Assembly: GCF_048320135.1 (NCBI RefSeq)
Contig: NZ_CP182947.1
Coordinates: 682,001-746,000, forward strand
Length of the DNA: 64,000 bases
Direction of reading: 5' to 3'
Source of the DNA: Ideonella_A sakaiensis_A
GTDB lineage: Bacteria > Pseudomonadota > Gammaproteobacteria > Burkholderiales > Burkholderiaceae_C
The position numbers and the translations under genes were made by a program. Every line of letters begins with the position of its first letter. The stretch's first letter is position 1. The notes under the pieces were generated by a model. It searched no databases and was not told the origin of the DNA. It worked only from the letters and a program-made list of their open reading frames with translations. Of this stretch, positions 8,557-16,615 are shown piece by piece.

Positions 8557-9827
8557 TTGTCTCCGAAAGCGGCGATCGCCGCAGCAAGTTCTGGATGCAT
8601 GCGTGCCGCATCGGCGAGCGACTGGCCGTTGGCGGCGGCCTGCCAGGCCTGGCGCATGCTCGCGACCCCGGCCGCGATGCCACCCGGGTGGCCGATGATT
8701 CCGCCGCCGGCCAGGTGCATCAGGTCGTCGCAGCCGATCCGGGCATGGGTGGCCGCTGCCTGCAGCGCGGTCTGGCCGGACGAGAAGACCGGCATCAGCG
8801 GCAGCGCCGAACCCCACGGCGCGAGGCAGGCGCGCGCCGAGCGCACAACCGACTCGTCGGGCTCCCAGAACTTGTTGCGCAGGCCGTTCACGTGCAGGTG
8901 GTCGACGCCGGCCAGCCGCCAGATCTTCTGGTAGGCCTCGAAGGCGATGCCGAGTGCCGGCGACCGCGAAAACAACCCCCAGCCGTTGCGGTGGCCGTGG
9001 ATCGGCAGCTCGCAGTGGCGGCGCAGGCTCTCGACCGCGGCCGGCCCGGTCCAGTTGACGCTGACCATCACGCAGCTGCCACCGGCGGCATGGACCAGGT
9101 CGTGGCGGCGCCGCATCTCGTCGACATCGCCGGAGATATTGATTGCGTACATCGGCATCCGCCCGAGCAGCTCGGCATGGCGCTGCAGCACCGGCATCAC
9201 CGCACGCAGTCGCGCCTCGAACGGCGCATACGGCGGATCGGCCATCAACTCATCGTCCTTGATGAAATCGATGCCGCCCTCGCACAGCGCATCGACCAGT
9301 TGCGCAGTCGCCTCCGGCGTCAGGCCGACACTCGGCTTGATGATCGTGCCGATCAGCGGCCCATAAAAAACGCCGGCAAGTCGACGGGTGCCGGCAATGC
9401 CGAATTGCGGCCGCGCGAAGCGGTCGATGAAGTCGTCCGGCAGATCGAGGTCGAGCAGTCGCAGCCCGGTGACCTCGCCGAGCTCGAACAGGTTGCCGGC
9501 CACCGTCGCCAGCAGCGTCGACAGGTTCGCGCCGACATTGGCGATCGGAAAGGCGATCTCGATTTCGCCCTGCGTGAAGCCGGCGTCGCCGCGGCCGCGT
9601 TGCAGGTGCTCGGAAAACAGGCTCGGTTGTTCGACCTGCTGCCGTGGTGTGACCGACACCACCCGGGCCCGGGCGCGCGCGCGCAGCTCGTCGCTTTCGC
9701 CGGCGAGTTGCAGGAAGGTGCCGCTCGACTGTTCGCCGGCAATCACCTCGGCGACGCGCTCGAGCGGCTCGAACGACTCGACCCAGTAGCGGGCGCGGAA
9801 TTCGGCGCGCGCGGTTGAACCCATCAT
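8553..9827 (-). CDS. RuBisCO-like protein (form IV; OiaT/OiaX-like candidate)
   Basis: A 424-residue RuBisCO large-subunit homologue of form IV. The fold landmarks are visible: GTIIKPSVGL (Lys164 kept, second Lys of KPKxG replaced by Ser), GGIDFIKDDE with the carbamylatable Lys190 and metal ligands Asp192 and Glu193, HGHRNGWG (His278, His280) and the phosphate-binding GGGIIGH. Loop 6 reads NGLRNKFWE instead of the RuBisCO GKLEG, so CO2 fixation is not expected. The gene overlaps both neighbours by ATGA junctions. Next to a DUF1537 kinase it matches 3-oxo-isoapionate-4-phosphate decarboxylase (OiaX) or transcarboxylase/hydrolase (OiaT); which one cannot be told by eye. Confidence 0.85.
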   Translation of the reverse strand: MMGSTARAEFRARYWVESFEPLERVAEVIAGEQSSGTFLQLAGESDELRARARARVVSVTPRQQVEQPSLFSEHLQRGRGDAGFTQGEIEIAFPIANVGANLSTLLATVAGNLFELGEVTGLRLLDLDLPDDFIDRFARPQFGIAGTRRLAGVFYGPLIGTIIKPSVGLTPEATAQLVDALCEGGIDFIKDDELMADPPYAPFEARLRAVMPVLQRHAELLGRMPMYAINISGDVDEMRRRHDLVHAAGGSCVMVSVNWTGPAAVESLRRHCELPIHGHRNGWGLFSRSPALGIAFEAYQKIWRLAGVDHLHVNGLRNKFWEPDESVVRSARACLAPWGSALPLMPVFSSGQTALQAAATHARIGCDDLMHLAGGGIIGHPGGIAAGVASMRQAWQAAANGQSLADAARMHPELAAAIAAFGDK

Positions 9828-10804
9828 CGTCCCCGCGATTCGATCAACGCGACGCGCCGGCGAATCTGCTGCGCCTGCTTGCCATGCGCCAGGTCGACCA
9901 GCACGCCGTTGTCGTTGAGCGCGCCGGCACCGCGCTCGGCGGCCGCGTCGAGCGCGGCCAGCACCCGGTCCGCCCAGCCGACCTGCTGCGCGTTCGGCGA
10001 AAAGACCTTGTTGGCCATCGCGATCTGCGACGGATGGATCGCCCATTTGCCGTCGTAGCCGAGTGCGGCGGCACGTTCGGCGCTGGCCCGATAACCGTCG
10101 GCATCGCCGAAATCGGTGAATGGGCCATCAATCGCACGCAGGCCCCAGGCCCGGCAGGCATTGACGACGCGGGCCATCGCAAAATGCCACTGGTCGTTCC
10201 AGTGCCGTTCGCGTGCGCCGCCCGGCTGCGCGGTGGTCAGCACCGCATAACGTTCGCTCGGCGTGCCGAAAACCGGATCGAAGGTGCGCATGTCGACGGT
10301 GTAGTCACCGATGCCGAAGATCATTGCCTCGAGCCGATCGGATGCGGCAGCGATCTCCTCGGCATGGGCAACCCCCTGCGCGGTTTCGATCAGCGCTTCC
10401 AGCCCGATGCGCTGCTCGCGGCGCTGCTCGCGCTCGACCAGCGTCAGCAGGTGGTCGACGAACTGCACATCGAAGGCGCTGCCGGCCTTCGGCAGCAGGA
10501 TCATGTCGAGCCGCGGGCAGTGGCGGGCGATCTCGACGATGTCGGCCAGCGCCCAGGCGGTGTCGAGGCCGTTGACGCGCACCGCCATCGTGCGGTGGCC
10601 CCAGTCGACCTGGTTCAGCGCATCGATCGCCGCGCGCCGCGCCTCGTCCTTCATTCGCACCGCAACGGCATCCTCGAGATCGAGGAAGATCACATCGGCA
10701 TCGCAACGCGCGGCCTTCTCGAAAAAGCGTGGCGAGCTGGCGGGCACGGCCAGCTCGGAGCGCTGCAGCCGCTCGCGGCGCGGGCTGATCCGGGTTGCCG
10801 TCAT
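9824..10804 (-). CDS. HpcH/HpaI-family CoA ester lyase (CitE/malyl-CoA lyase-like)
   Basis: A 326-residue TIM-barrel lyase. Motifs include FLDLEDAV, AVRVNGLD, LEALIETAQGV (metal-ligand Glu) and GIGDYTVDM. The C-terminal segment NDQWHFAMARVVNACRAWGLRAIDGPF followed by KWAIHPSQI is that of bacterial L-malyl/beta-methylmalyl-CoA lyases rather than of citrate lyase beta subunits. The ATG is chosen because GGAG lies nine bases upstream. It is first in the operon and its stop overlaps the next start as ATGA. If the RuBisCO-like enzyme releases glycolate, this lyase could condense the derived glyoxylate with acetyl- or propionyl-CoA; that link is inference. Confidence 0.8.
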   Translation of the reverse strand: MTATRISPRRERLQRSELAVPASSPRFFEKAARCDADVIFLDLEDAVAVRMKDEARRAAIDALNQVDWGHRTMAVRVNGLDTAWALADIVEIARHCPRLDMILLPKAGSAFDVQFVDHLLTLVEREQRREQRIGLEALIETAQGVAHAEEIAAASDRLEAMIFGIGDYTVDMRTFDPVFGTPSERYAVLTTAQPGGARERHWNDQWHFAMARVVNACRAWGLRAIDGPFTDFGDADGYRASAERAAALGYDGKWAIHPSQIAMANKVFSPNAQQVGWADRVLAALDAAAERGAGALNDNGVLVDLAHGKQAQQIRRRVALIESRGR

Positions 10805-10995
10805 CGCCAGCAACTCCGGCGGCGGATGCAGCTCAGCTGCGTGCTCATTTCTCGCGTCTCCTCCACGTTGACCGCAGACCTCAGTCTAGGTTGCGGCGGC
10901 AGAGTGATTGGCGGATTTTTGAGGACGATTGTGCGGTCCGACTGCGTAATCGACGCGATTCTGAAAAGTTGATGTCGCCCGTCCGACACCGGGCT

Positions 10996-12147
10996 TCAGC
11001 GCGCCAGCAGGTCGGCGCCGATCGCGTCGAAGCGCGTCAGCCCGCACAGCCGCAAGGTGCGCGACACCTCGTCGTGCAGGATCGCGATCGCGCGCTGCGC
11101 ACCGGGCTCGCCGGCGGCAACCGCACCGAACAGCGTCGCGCGGCCGACCAGCACCGCCTGGGCGCCGAGCGCTCGCGCCTTCACGATGTCCGCGCCGCGT
11201 CGCACGCCGCCGTCGACCAGCACCGGCACCCGGCCGCCAACCGCGGCGACGATGTCAGGCAGCAGGTCGAGCGTCGCCGCGCCGCCGTCGAGTTGCCGGC
11301 CTCCATGGTTCGAGACGACGATCGCATCGACGCCGAGTTCAGCGAGCCGCGCCGCATCGTCCGGATGCGCAATCCCCTTGACGATCAGCTTGCGTTTCCA
11401 GCGTTCGCGCATGGCGGCGAGTCTCGACCAGTCGAATCCGGCGTCGTAGTTCTTGCCGACCGACGAGGCGATCGCCGACACGGCCGCGCTGCCGCGGCCC
11501 GGCGCCAGGCCGGCGAGGTTTTCCAGCCTCGGCATGCCGCTGCGCAGCACGCGGGCGACCCAGCGCGGATGGAGCGCGAAGTCGACGACATTTTTCGGCG
11601 TGAAGCGAAACGGTATCGAGAAGTCGTTGCGGAAATCGCGCTCGCGCTTGCCGCCGACCGGCAGATCGACGGTGATCATCAAGCCCTCGTATCCGGCCGC
11701 CTCGGCACGCGCGATCAGCGACTCGAGAAACTCGCGATCGCGCAGCACATAGGCCTGGAACCACAGCCTTCCAGGCGCCTCGCGGGCGATCGTCTCGATC
11801 GATGTCGTTGCGGAGGTCGACAACGCATACGGAATGCCGGCTGCAGCTGCCGCCTTCGCAATCGCGACATCGCCACCGGGCCAGCCGAAACCGACCGCGC
11901 CGGTCGGCGCCACCGCGATCGGCAGCGCCGACGGCGCACCGACGATCGACGTTTTGCAATCGACCGTCGTCACGTCGACCAGCACGCGCGGGCGCAGCGC
12001 ATGGCGGCTGAATGCGGACCGGTTTTCGCGCAGCGTCCATTCATCCTCGGCGCCGCCGTCGAAGAAGTCGAATACCGCGCGCGGCAGCCGCCGCTTCGCC
12101 AGCCGGCGCAGGTCCTCGATCGAATTGGCGTTGGCGGCAGCGTTCAT
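10996..12147 (-). CDS. FMN-dependent alpha-hydroxy-acid oxidase/dehydrogenase (LldD/glycolate oxidase family)
   Basis: A 383-residue FMN TIM barrel that oxidises an (S)-2-hydroxy acid to the keto acid. It begins with the family pattern ANSIEDLRRLAKRRLPRAVFDF, then APTGAVGF, STSATTSIE, WFQAYVL, the Lys in KLIVKGI, catalytic SNHGGRQLD (His and Arg) and VDGGVRRGADIVKA. Start: an ATG one base after the LysR stop (TGA-C-ATG), preferred to an earlier in-frame codon that would overlap the regulator by 29 bases. Lactate, glycolate or mandelate are all possible substrates. Next to the RuBisCO-like operon, glycolate would be a meaningful choice. Confidence 0.85.
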   Translation of the reverse strand: MNAAANANSIEDLRRLAKRRLPRAVFDFFDGGAEDEWTLRENRSAFSRHALRPRVLVDVTTVDCKTSIVGAPSALPIAVAPTGAVGFGWPGGDVAIAKAAAAAGIPYALSTSATTSIETIAREAPGRLWFQAYVLRDREFLESLIARAEAAGYEGLMITVDLPVGGKRERDFRNDFSIPFRFTPKNVVDFALHPRWVARVLRSGMPRLENLAGLAPGRGSAAVSAIASSVGKNYDAGFDWSRLAAMRERWKRKLIVKGIAHPDDAARLAELGVDAIVVSNHGGRQLDGGAATLDLLPDIVAAVGGRVPVLVDGGVRRGADIVKARALGAQAVLVGRATLFGAVAAGEPGAQRAIAILHDEVSRTLRLCGLTRFDAIGADLLAR

Positions 12148-12148
12148 G

Positions 12149-13084
12149 TCAGCGGGTGTCGTTTTGCGCTGCGGCAACCGAGGCCGACCAGTCGGGCGGC
12201 GTCGCCGCCCATTCGCGCAGGAAGTCGATGAAGGCGCGCACCCGCCGAGGCAGGTTGTTGCGCGCCGGATAAATCACATAGATGTCGAGCCCGGTCGGTG
12301 GCGTCTCGCCGAGCACGCTGACCAGCCGACCGGCAGCGAGGTGCCCTGCGACCATGTAGGTCGGATGGATCGACAGACCACGTCCGGCCAGCGCCGCATG
12401 CATCAGCGCCTCGCCGAGGCTGGCGCGAAGCGGCCCGCCGACCCGCACCGTCGTTTCATGACCGGGCTCGCCGAAGCGCCAGAAGGCGGTCGGCGATTTC
12501 AGCGTGTGCACCAGGCAGTCGTGGCGGGCCAGTTCGCTGACCGTGCGCGGCGTGCCGACGCGCTGCAGATAGTCCGGCGACGCGACCAGCACCTGCGGCA
12601 CCCGCAGCAGCGACTGCGCGATGTAGCTGGCGTCGTCGAGCGCCGGCGCGATGCGCAGCGACAGATCGAGCCGTTCGGCAACCAGGCTGGCCCGGCCGTC
12701 GTCGGTTTCGATCGCGATCTGGATATCGGGGTGGCGTTCGGTGAACTGCAGCACCAGCGGCAGCAGGTGATGGACACCGAACGACGGTGGCGTGCCGATG
12801 CGGATCACGCCGCGCGGCGTGCTGACGGCGTCGCGCACCTCGGCCTGGATCTCCTCATAACGCTCTAGCAGCGGCACGCCGCTTTCGAGCAGCAGGTGGC
12901 CGGCGTCGGTCAGGCCGACCTCCTTCGTCGTGCGCGCCAGCAGCTGCGCGCCAAGCGCATGTTCGAGCCACGCGACATGTTTGCTGACCGCAGAGCGCGA
13001 GATCGCAAAACGCTGCGCGGCGGCACTGAAGCTGCCGCCACGGGCAACTTCGGCAAAGATTTCGAGGCAGCGCAGGCGGTCCAT
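12149..13084 (-). CDS. LysR family transcriptional regulator
   Basis: A 311-residue LysR regulator. The N-terminal winged HTH (MDRLRCLEIFAEVARGGSFSAAAQRF then SRSAVSKHVAWLEHALGAQLL) is typical, followed by a substrate-binding domain with PRGVIRIGTPPSFG. It is divergent from the NTF2-like/dioxygenase operon at 13.2 kb and directly upstream of the FMN hydroxy-acid oxidase, so it probably controls one or both. A palindrome at 13123-13137 in the divergent gap is a candidate operator. The inducer is unknown. Confidence 0.88.
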   Translation of the reverse strand: MDRLRCLEIFAEVARGGSFSAAAQRFAISRSAVSKHVAWLEHALGAQLLARTTKEVGLTDAGHLLLESGVPLLERYEEIQAEVRDAVSTPRGVIRIGTPPSFGVHHLLPLVLQFTERHPDIQIAIETDDGRASLVAERLDLSLRIAPALDDASYIAQSLLRVPQVLVASPDYLQRVGTPRTVSELARHDCLVHTLKSPTAFWRFGEPGHETTVRVGGPLRASLGEALMHAALAGRGLSIHPTYMVAGHLAAGRLVSVLGETPPTGLDIYVIYPARNNLPRRVRAFIDFLREWAATPPDWSASVAAAQNDTR

Positions 13085-13122
13085 GTCGGTCGCGACTCTA
13101 AACAAGGAACAAGCCGCCATTG

Positions 13123-13137
13123 TTTCCTATTTGGAAA
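13123..13137. promoter_or_regulatory. Candidate LysR operator (palindrome)
   Basis: TTTCC-TATTT-GGAAA, an inverted repeat in the 150-base divergent region between the lysR-type gene and the 13.2-kb operon. It has the size and AT-rich centre of a LysR recognition half-site pair (T-N11-A type) and lies 39 bases upstream of the regulator's start codon. This is the only strong dyad seen there. Confidence 0.4.
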
Positions 13138-13234
13138 TTTTCATTTCGCATCTGCGGAGCAGACAGCAGCGCCGCCACCCAATAGGATTGCGCCACTTTC
13201 GGACCCCTGCCCCACGGCAACTGTTTCCAGAGCG

Positions 13235-13642
13235 ATGACGCGCACACCCGACCAGACGATCCTGCAGATGTTCGATCACCTCGACGAACGGCGCTATGAC
13301 GCGCTGCTGGCCTTGCTGAGCGCCGACGCCGTCTGGTTCCGCCAGGGCCAGCGTCTGCAGGGCCGCGAGCAGATCAAGGATGCGCTGCTGCAGCGCTCAC
13401 CGACGATGCGCGTGCGCCACCTCGTCACCAACCTGCTGTGCCTGCGCGACACCGGCGAGCGGCGCGAATACAGCCATTACATGCTGGCGCTGCGCGCCGA
13501 CGGCGGCGGCGCAGCGGGCAGCCCGGCGCGAATCAGCGCGCCGTTCAACATGTCGCTGGTGACGACGACGCTGCAACGCGATGGCGAAGGCTGGGTGGTC
13601 GCCGAGCAGGCGATCGTCACGCAGTTCGAATTCGCCAGCTGA
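13235..13642 (+). CDS. NTF2-like/SnoaL-type small protein
   Basis: A 135-residue protein with the cone-fold pattern of the NTF2/SnoaL superfamily: an N-terminal helix pair (ILQMFDHLDERRYDALLALLSADAVWFRQGQRLQGREQI) and a C-terminal sheet ending WVVAEQAIVTQFEF. Members include isomerases, dehydratases and the small subunits of ring-hydroxylating dioxygenases; nothing here decides between them. It is the first gene of a five-gene operon divergent from the LysR gene. Confidence 0.7.
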   Translation: MTRTPDQTILQMFDHLDERRYDALLALLSADAVWFRQGQRLQGREQIKDALLQRSPTMRVRHLVTNLLCLRDTGERREYSHYMLALRADGGGAAGSPARISAPFNMSLVTTTLQRDGEGWVVAEQAIVTQFEFAS

Positions 13643-13649
13643 GCGAACA

Positions 13650-14807
13650 GTGACGGCCGGCTTCATCCAGCGCAACCCCGCGAGCCGCGTCGTGTTCGGC
13701 GCCGGCAGCGTTGCCCGTCTGGCCGCCGAGCTGCGGGCGCTGGGCGTGCACCGGCCACTGGTTGCCAGTGGCCGCCGCACCGCCCGCTCTGCATTGCACG
13801 CCGCGGTCCGGCAAGCATTGACCACGCTGCCGGCACGCTATTTCGACGGCGTGCCGGCCCATTCATCGGTTGCGACGATCAACGACCTGGTCACGATCGC
13901 GCGCCGCGAAGCGGTCGACGGCCTGGTCGCGGTCGGCGGCGGCAGCGCGTCGGACAGTGCAAAGGCAACCGCACTGCTGCTCGCCGAAGGCGGCCGGCTC
14001 GAAGACCACGCGAGCCGTTTCACGCCGCCGGACCAGCTGGTAGTGCCGGTGCTGCCGGCTCCGAAGCTGCCAATCGTTGCGCTGCCGTGCACCGCGTCGG
14101 CGGCAGAAGTCACGCCCAGCCTCGGCGTGCGCGGCAACGACGGTTACAAGCTGCTGTTCACCGATCCGCAACTCGCCGCACGGCTGATCATCATCGACCC
14201 GGCGGCATCTCACGATGTGCCGGTTGCGCTGCTGCTGTCGACCGGCATCAACGGCCTTGCGCACTGCCTCGAAGGGCTTTATTCGTCGCAACGCTGCCCG
14301 GCCAGTACCGCACTCGCACTGCATGCGATCGCGCTGTTCAACCGCTGCCTGCCGGCCCTTGCCGAGTCGCCCGACGACATCGGGCTGCGCGGCGACCTGC
14401 TGGCCGCGGCCAATCTGTCGGGCCAGGTGCTGCTGAACGCGCGCACCTGCCTGCACCATGCGATCTGCCATGTGCTCGGCGCCCACGCAGGCAGCGCCCA
14501 CGGCGACGCCAATGCGGTGATGCTGCCCGCGGCAATCGCCTTCAATGCCGACGCGGCGCCGGTCGAACTGGCGGCCGCGGCACGCGCCTGCGGCCTCGCC
14601 GAGGAAACCGCGGCATCGCTGATCGAGCACCTGCGCAGCCTGCAACAGCGGCTCGGCGTGCCGACCCGTCTCGGCCAGCTCGGCGTGCGCCGCGACCAGT
14701 TGCCGCATCTTGCCGAACAGGTGATGCACGAGCGCGGTCTCTTTTTCAACCCGCGTCGCGTCCGCGATGCGAATGACATCCTCAACCTTCTGGAGCGCGT
14801 GTTCTGA
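13650..14807 (+). CDS. Iron-containing alcohol dehydrogenase, maleylacetate reductase-like
   Basis: A 385-residue group III dehydrogenase. The GGGSASDSAKATALL cofactor motif, ALPCTASAAEVTP, TGINGLAHCLEGLYS and LHHAICHVLGAHAGSAHGDANAVMLP correspond to the maleylacetate reductase branch, which reduces maleylacetate to 3-oxoadipate. A GTG start is used because it follows the previous stop by seven bases; the frame open further upstream overlaps the NTF2-like gene. The enzyme lies in an operon with a TfdA-like dioxygenase and an FAH-family hydrolase, consistent with an aromatic or ring-cleavage pathway, although no ring-cleavage dioxygenase is present in the window. Confidence 0.8.
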   Translation: MTAGFIQRNPASRVVFGAGSVARLAAELRALGVHRPLVASGRRTARSALHAAVRQALTTLPARYFDGVPAHSSVATINDLVTIARREAVDGLVAVGGGSASDSAKATALLLAEGGRLEDHASRFTPPDQLVVPVLPAPKLPIVALPCTASAAEVTPSLGVRGNDGYKLLFTDPQLAARLIIIDPAASHDVPVALLLSTGINGLAHCLEGLYSSQRCPASTALALHAIALFNRCLPALAESPDDIGLRGDLLAAANLSGQVLLNARTCLHHAICHVLGAHAGSAHGDANAVMLPAAIAFNADAAPVELAAAARACGLAEETAASLIEHLRSLQQRLGVPTRLGQLGVRRDQLPHLAEQVMHERGLFFNPRRVRDANDILNLLERVF

Positions 14808-14808
14808 G

Positions 14809-15681
14809 ATGAAAGTTACCCCCACCCAGCAGATCCTCGGCGCCCGCATCGACGGCATCGACCTCGGCAGACCATTGGCCGAGGAAGACCGCGACCAGTT
14901 GATCCATTGGCTCGGCGAATACGGCGTGCTGCACATGCCGAACCAGGACCTGACCGCACGCCAGCTGCGCGACTTCAGCGCGAACTTCGGCCAGCTCGAA
15001 GTCAACGTCGCGAACACCGAGCAGGAGCCCGGCCTGCCGGAAGTGATGACGTTGTCGAACATCGTCGAGAACGGCAAGCCGATCGGACTCGCCGATGCCG
15101 GCCAGGACTGGCATACCGACATGTCGTACAGCCGGATGATCGCCTTCACCAACGTGCTGTACGGCATCGAGATTCCGGTGCGCGACGGCGTTGCACTCGG
15201 CTGCACCGAGTTCTGCAACATGCACGCCGCCTACGAAGGCCTGCCCGACGAGATGAAGCAGCGCCTCGAAGGCAAAACCGCATCGCACGATTTCGCGAAA
15301 TTCTGGGACATGATGCGCCGCGAAAAAGGCAGCAAGCGCCCGCCGCTGACGCCCGAGCAGCGTGCGGCGCGGCCGCCGGTCTCGCATCCGGTCTTCATGA
15401 CGCATCCGATCACCGGTGGCAAGGTGCTGTACTGCAACCCCGGCTATGCGATGCGCATCGACGGCATGGACGAGCGCGAAAGCGACGAGACACTGGCCTT
15501 CCTGTTCCGCCACCAGTTGCAGGACGAATACCGCTACCGCTTCAGCTGGACGCCGAACACCGTGCTGATGTGGGACAACATGGGCACGATCCACAACGCG
15601 GTCGCCGACTACCGCGCCGACGAGCGGCGGCTGATCAAGCGCTGCCAGGTTGCAGCGACCCGCTTTTTCGCCGCAGCATGA
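14809..15681 (+). CDS. TauD/TfdA family Fe(II)/2-oxoglutarate dioxygenase
   Basis: A 290-residue non-haem iron dioxygenase. The HxD iron ligands are His102 and Asp104 (QDWHTDMSY); the distal His is in MGTIHNAVADY and a 2-oxoglutarate-binding Arg follows in DERRLIKR. VLMWDNMGTIHN is the standard family motif. Length and domain order resemble TfdA (2,4-dichlorophenoxyacetate dioxygenase) as well as taurine dioxygenase. Only one base separates its ATG from the preceding stop. With the neighbouring maleylacetate-reductase-like enzyme it may open a pathway for an aryloxy- or alkyl-substituted compound; the substrate is not known. Confidence 0.88.
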   Translation: MKVTPTQQILGARIDGIDLGRPLAEEDRDQLIHWLGEYGVLHMPNQDLTARQLRDFSANFGQLEVNVANTEQEPGLPEVMTLSNIVENGKPIGLADAGQDWHTDMSYSRMIAFTNVLYGIEIPVRDGVALGCTEFCNMHAAYEGLPDEMKQRLEGKTASHDFAKFWDMMRREKGSKRPPLTPEQRAARPPVSHPVFMTHPITGGKVLYCNPGYAMRIDGMDERESDETLAFLFRHQLQDEYRYRFSWTPNTVLMWDNMGTIHNAVADYRADERRLIKRCQVAATRFFAAA

Positions 15682-16586
15682 AACTCGCCAGCATCCAGGG
15701 CCCTGGCGGCCTCGCCCGCGTCGCGGTAGTCCGTGACGACCGTGTCTTCGATGTCGACGATGCCGTTGCCGCGCTCGGCATCGCACCCGAGGTCGAGGCC
15801 CATCTGGCCCGCCACGGCCTTCAGCCGGCCGCCGGCGGCATGCTGCGCGTGCTGCAGGCCGGCCGCAGCGCATGGCGCCAGCTCGACGAGGCGGCGAGCG
15901 GCGAGGGCCGACCGCTGGCCGATTGCACGCTGCTGGCGCCGCTGCCGCGCCCCGGCAAGATCGTCGCGGTCGGCCGCAACTATGCCGACCATGCGAAGGA
16001 AACCGGCGTCGCGCCGTTCGAGAAGCCACGCATCATCGCAAAGTTGCCGTCGAGCGTGACCGCGCCGGATGCCGACATCCCGCGGCCGGCCGGCGTGGCG
16101 AAACTCGATTTCGAAGTCGAACTGGCGGTGCTGATCGGCAGCGTCGCAAAAGCTGTGTCGCAGCAGGACGCGCTGAATGTCGTTGCCGGCTACACCATCC
16201 TGAACGACCTCAGCGCCCGCGAATTCCAGTTCGACGTCAGCCCGGCGCAGACAACCTTTGCCAAGAGCTTCGACGGCTTCTGCCCGATGGGCCCATGGTG
16301 GGTCACCGCCGACGAGATCGCCGATCCGCAGGCGCTCGATCTGAGCTGCTTCGTCAACGGTACGGAAATGCAGCACGGCCACACCTCGGACATGTTGTTC
16401 CCGGTCGCGCGGCTGATCGAATACATCAGCAGCCTGATGACGCTGGAACCCGGCGACGTGATCGCGACCGGCACGCCGGCCGGCATCGGCGCCTTCCGAC
16501 AGCCACCCCAATACCTCCAGCCGGGCGACCGCATCCGGATGGAGATTTCCCGCATCGGCGCCATCGAGCACCGCATCGTGGCCTAA
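15678..16586 (+). CDS. Fumarylacetoacetate hydrolase (FAH) family protein
   Basis: A 302-residue FAH-fold enzyme; such enzymes hydrolyse or decarboxylate beta-keto acids and acylpyruvates. Visible motifs are GKIVAVGRNYADHAKE, metal-ligand glutamates in LDFEVELAVLIG, AGYTILNDLSAREFQ and the C-terminal GDVIATGTPAGIG. The ATG overlaps the stop of the dioxygenase as ATGA, indicating coupled translation. In this operon it probably handles a ring-opened intermediate or an acylpyruvate. Confidence 0.88.
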   Translation: MKLASIQGPGGLARVAVVRDDRVFDVDDAVAALGIAPEVEAHLARHGLQPAAGGMLRVLQAGRSAWRQLDEAASGEGRPLADCTLLAPLPRPGKIVAVGRNYADHAKETGVAPFEKPRIIAKLPSSVTAPDADIPRPAGVAKLDFEVELAVLIGSVAKAVSQQDALNVVAGYTILNDLSAREFQFDVSPAQTTFAKSFDGFCPMGPWWVTADEIADPQALDLSCFVNGTEMQHGHTSDMLFPVARLIEYISSLMTLEPGDVIATGTPAGIGAFRQPPQYLQPGDRIRMEISRIGAIEHRIVA

Positions 16587-16615
16587 GCCACAAACATCCT
16601 CAGGAGACAATCCCC

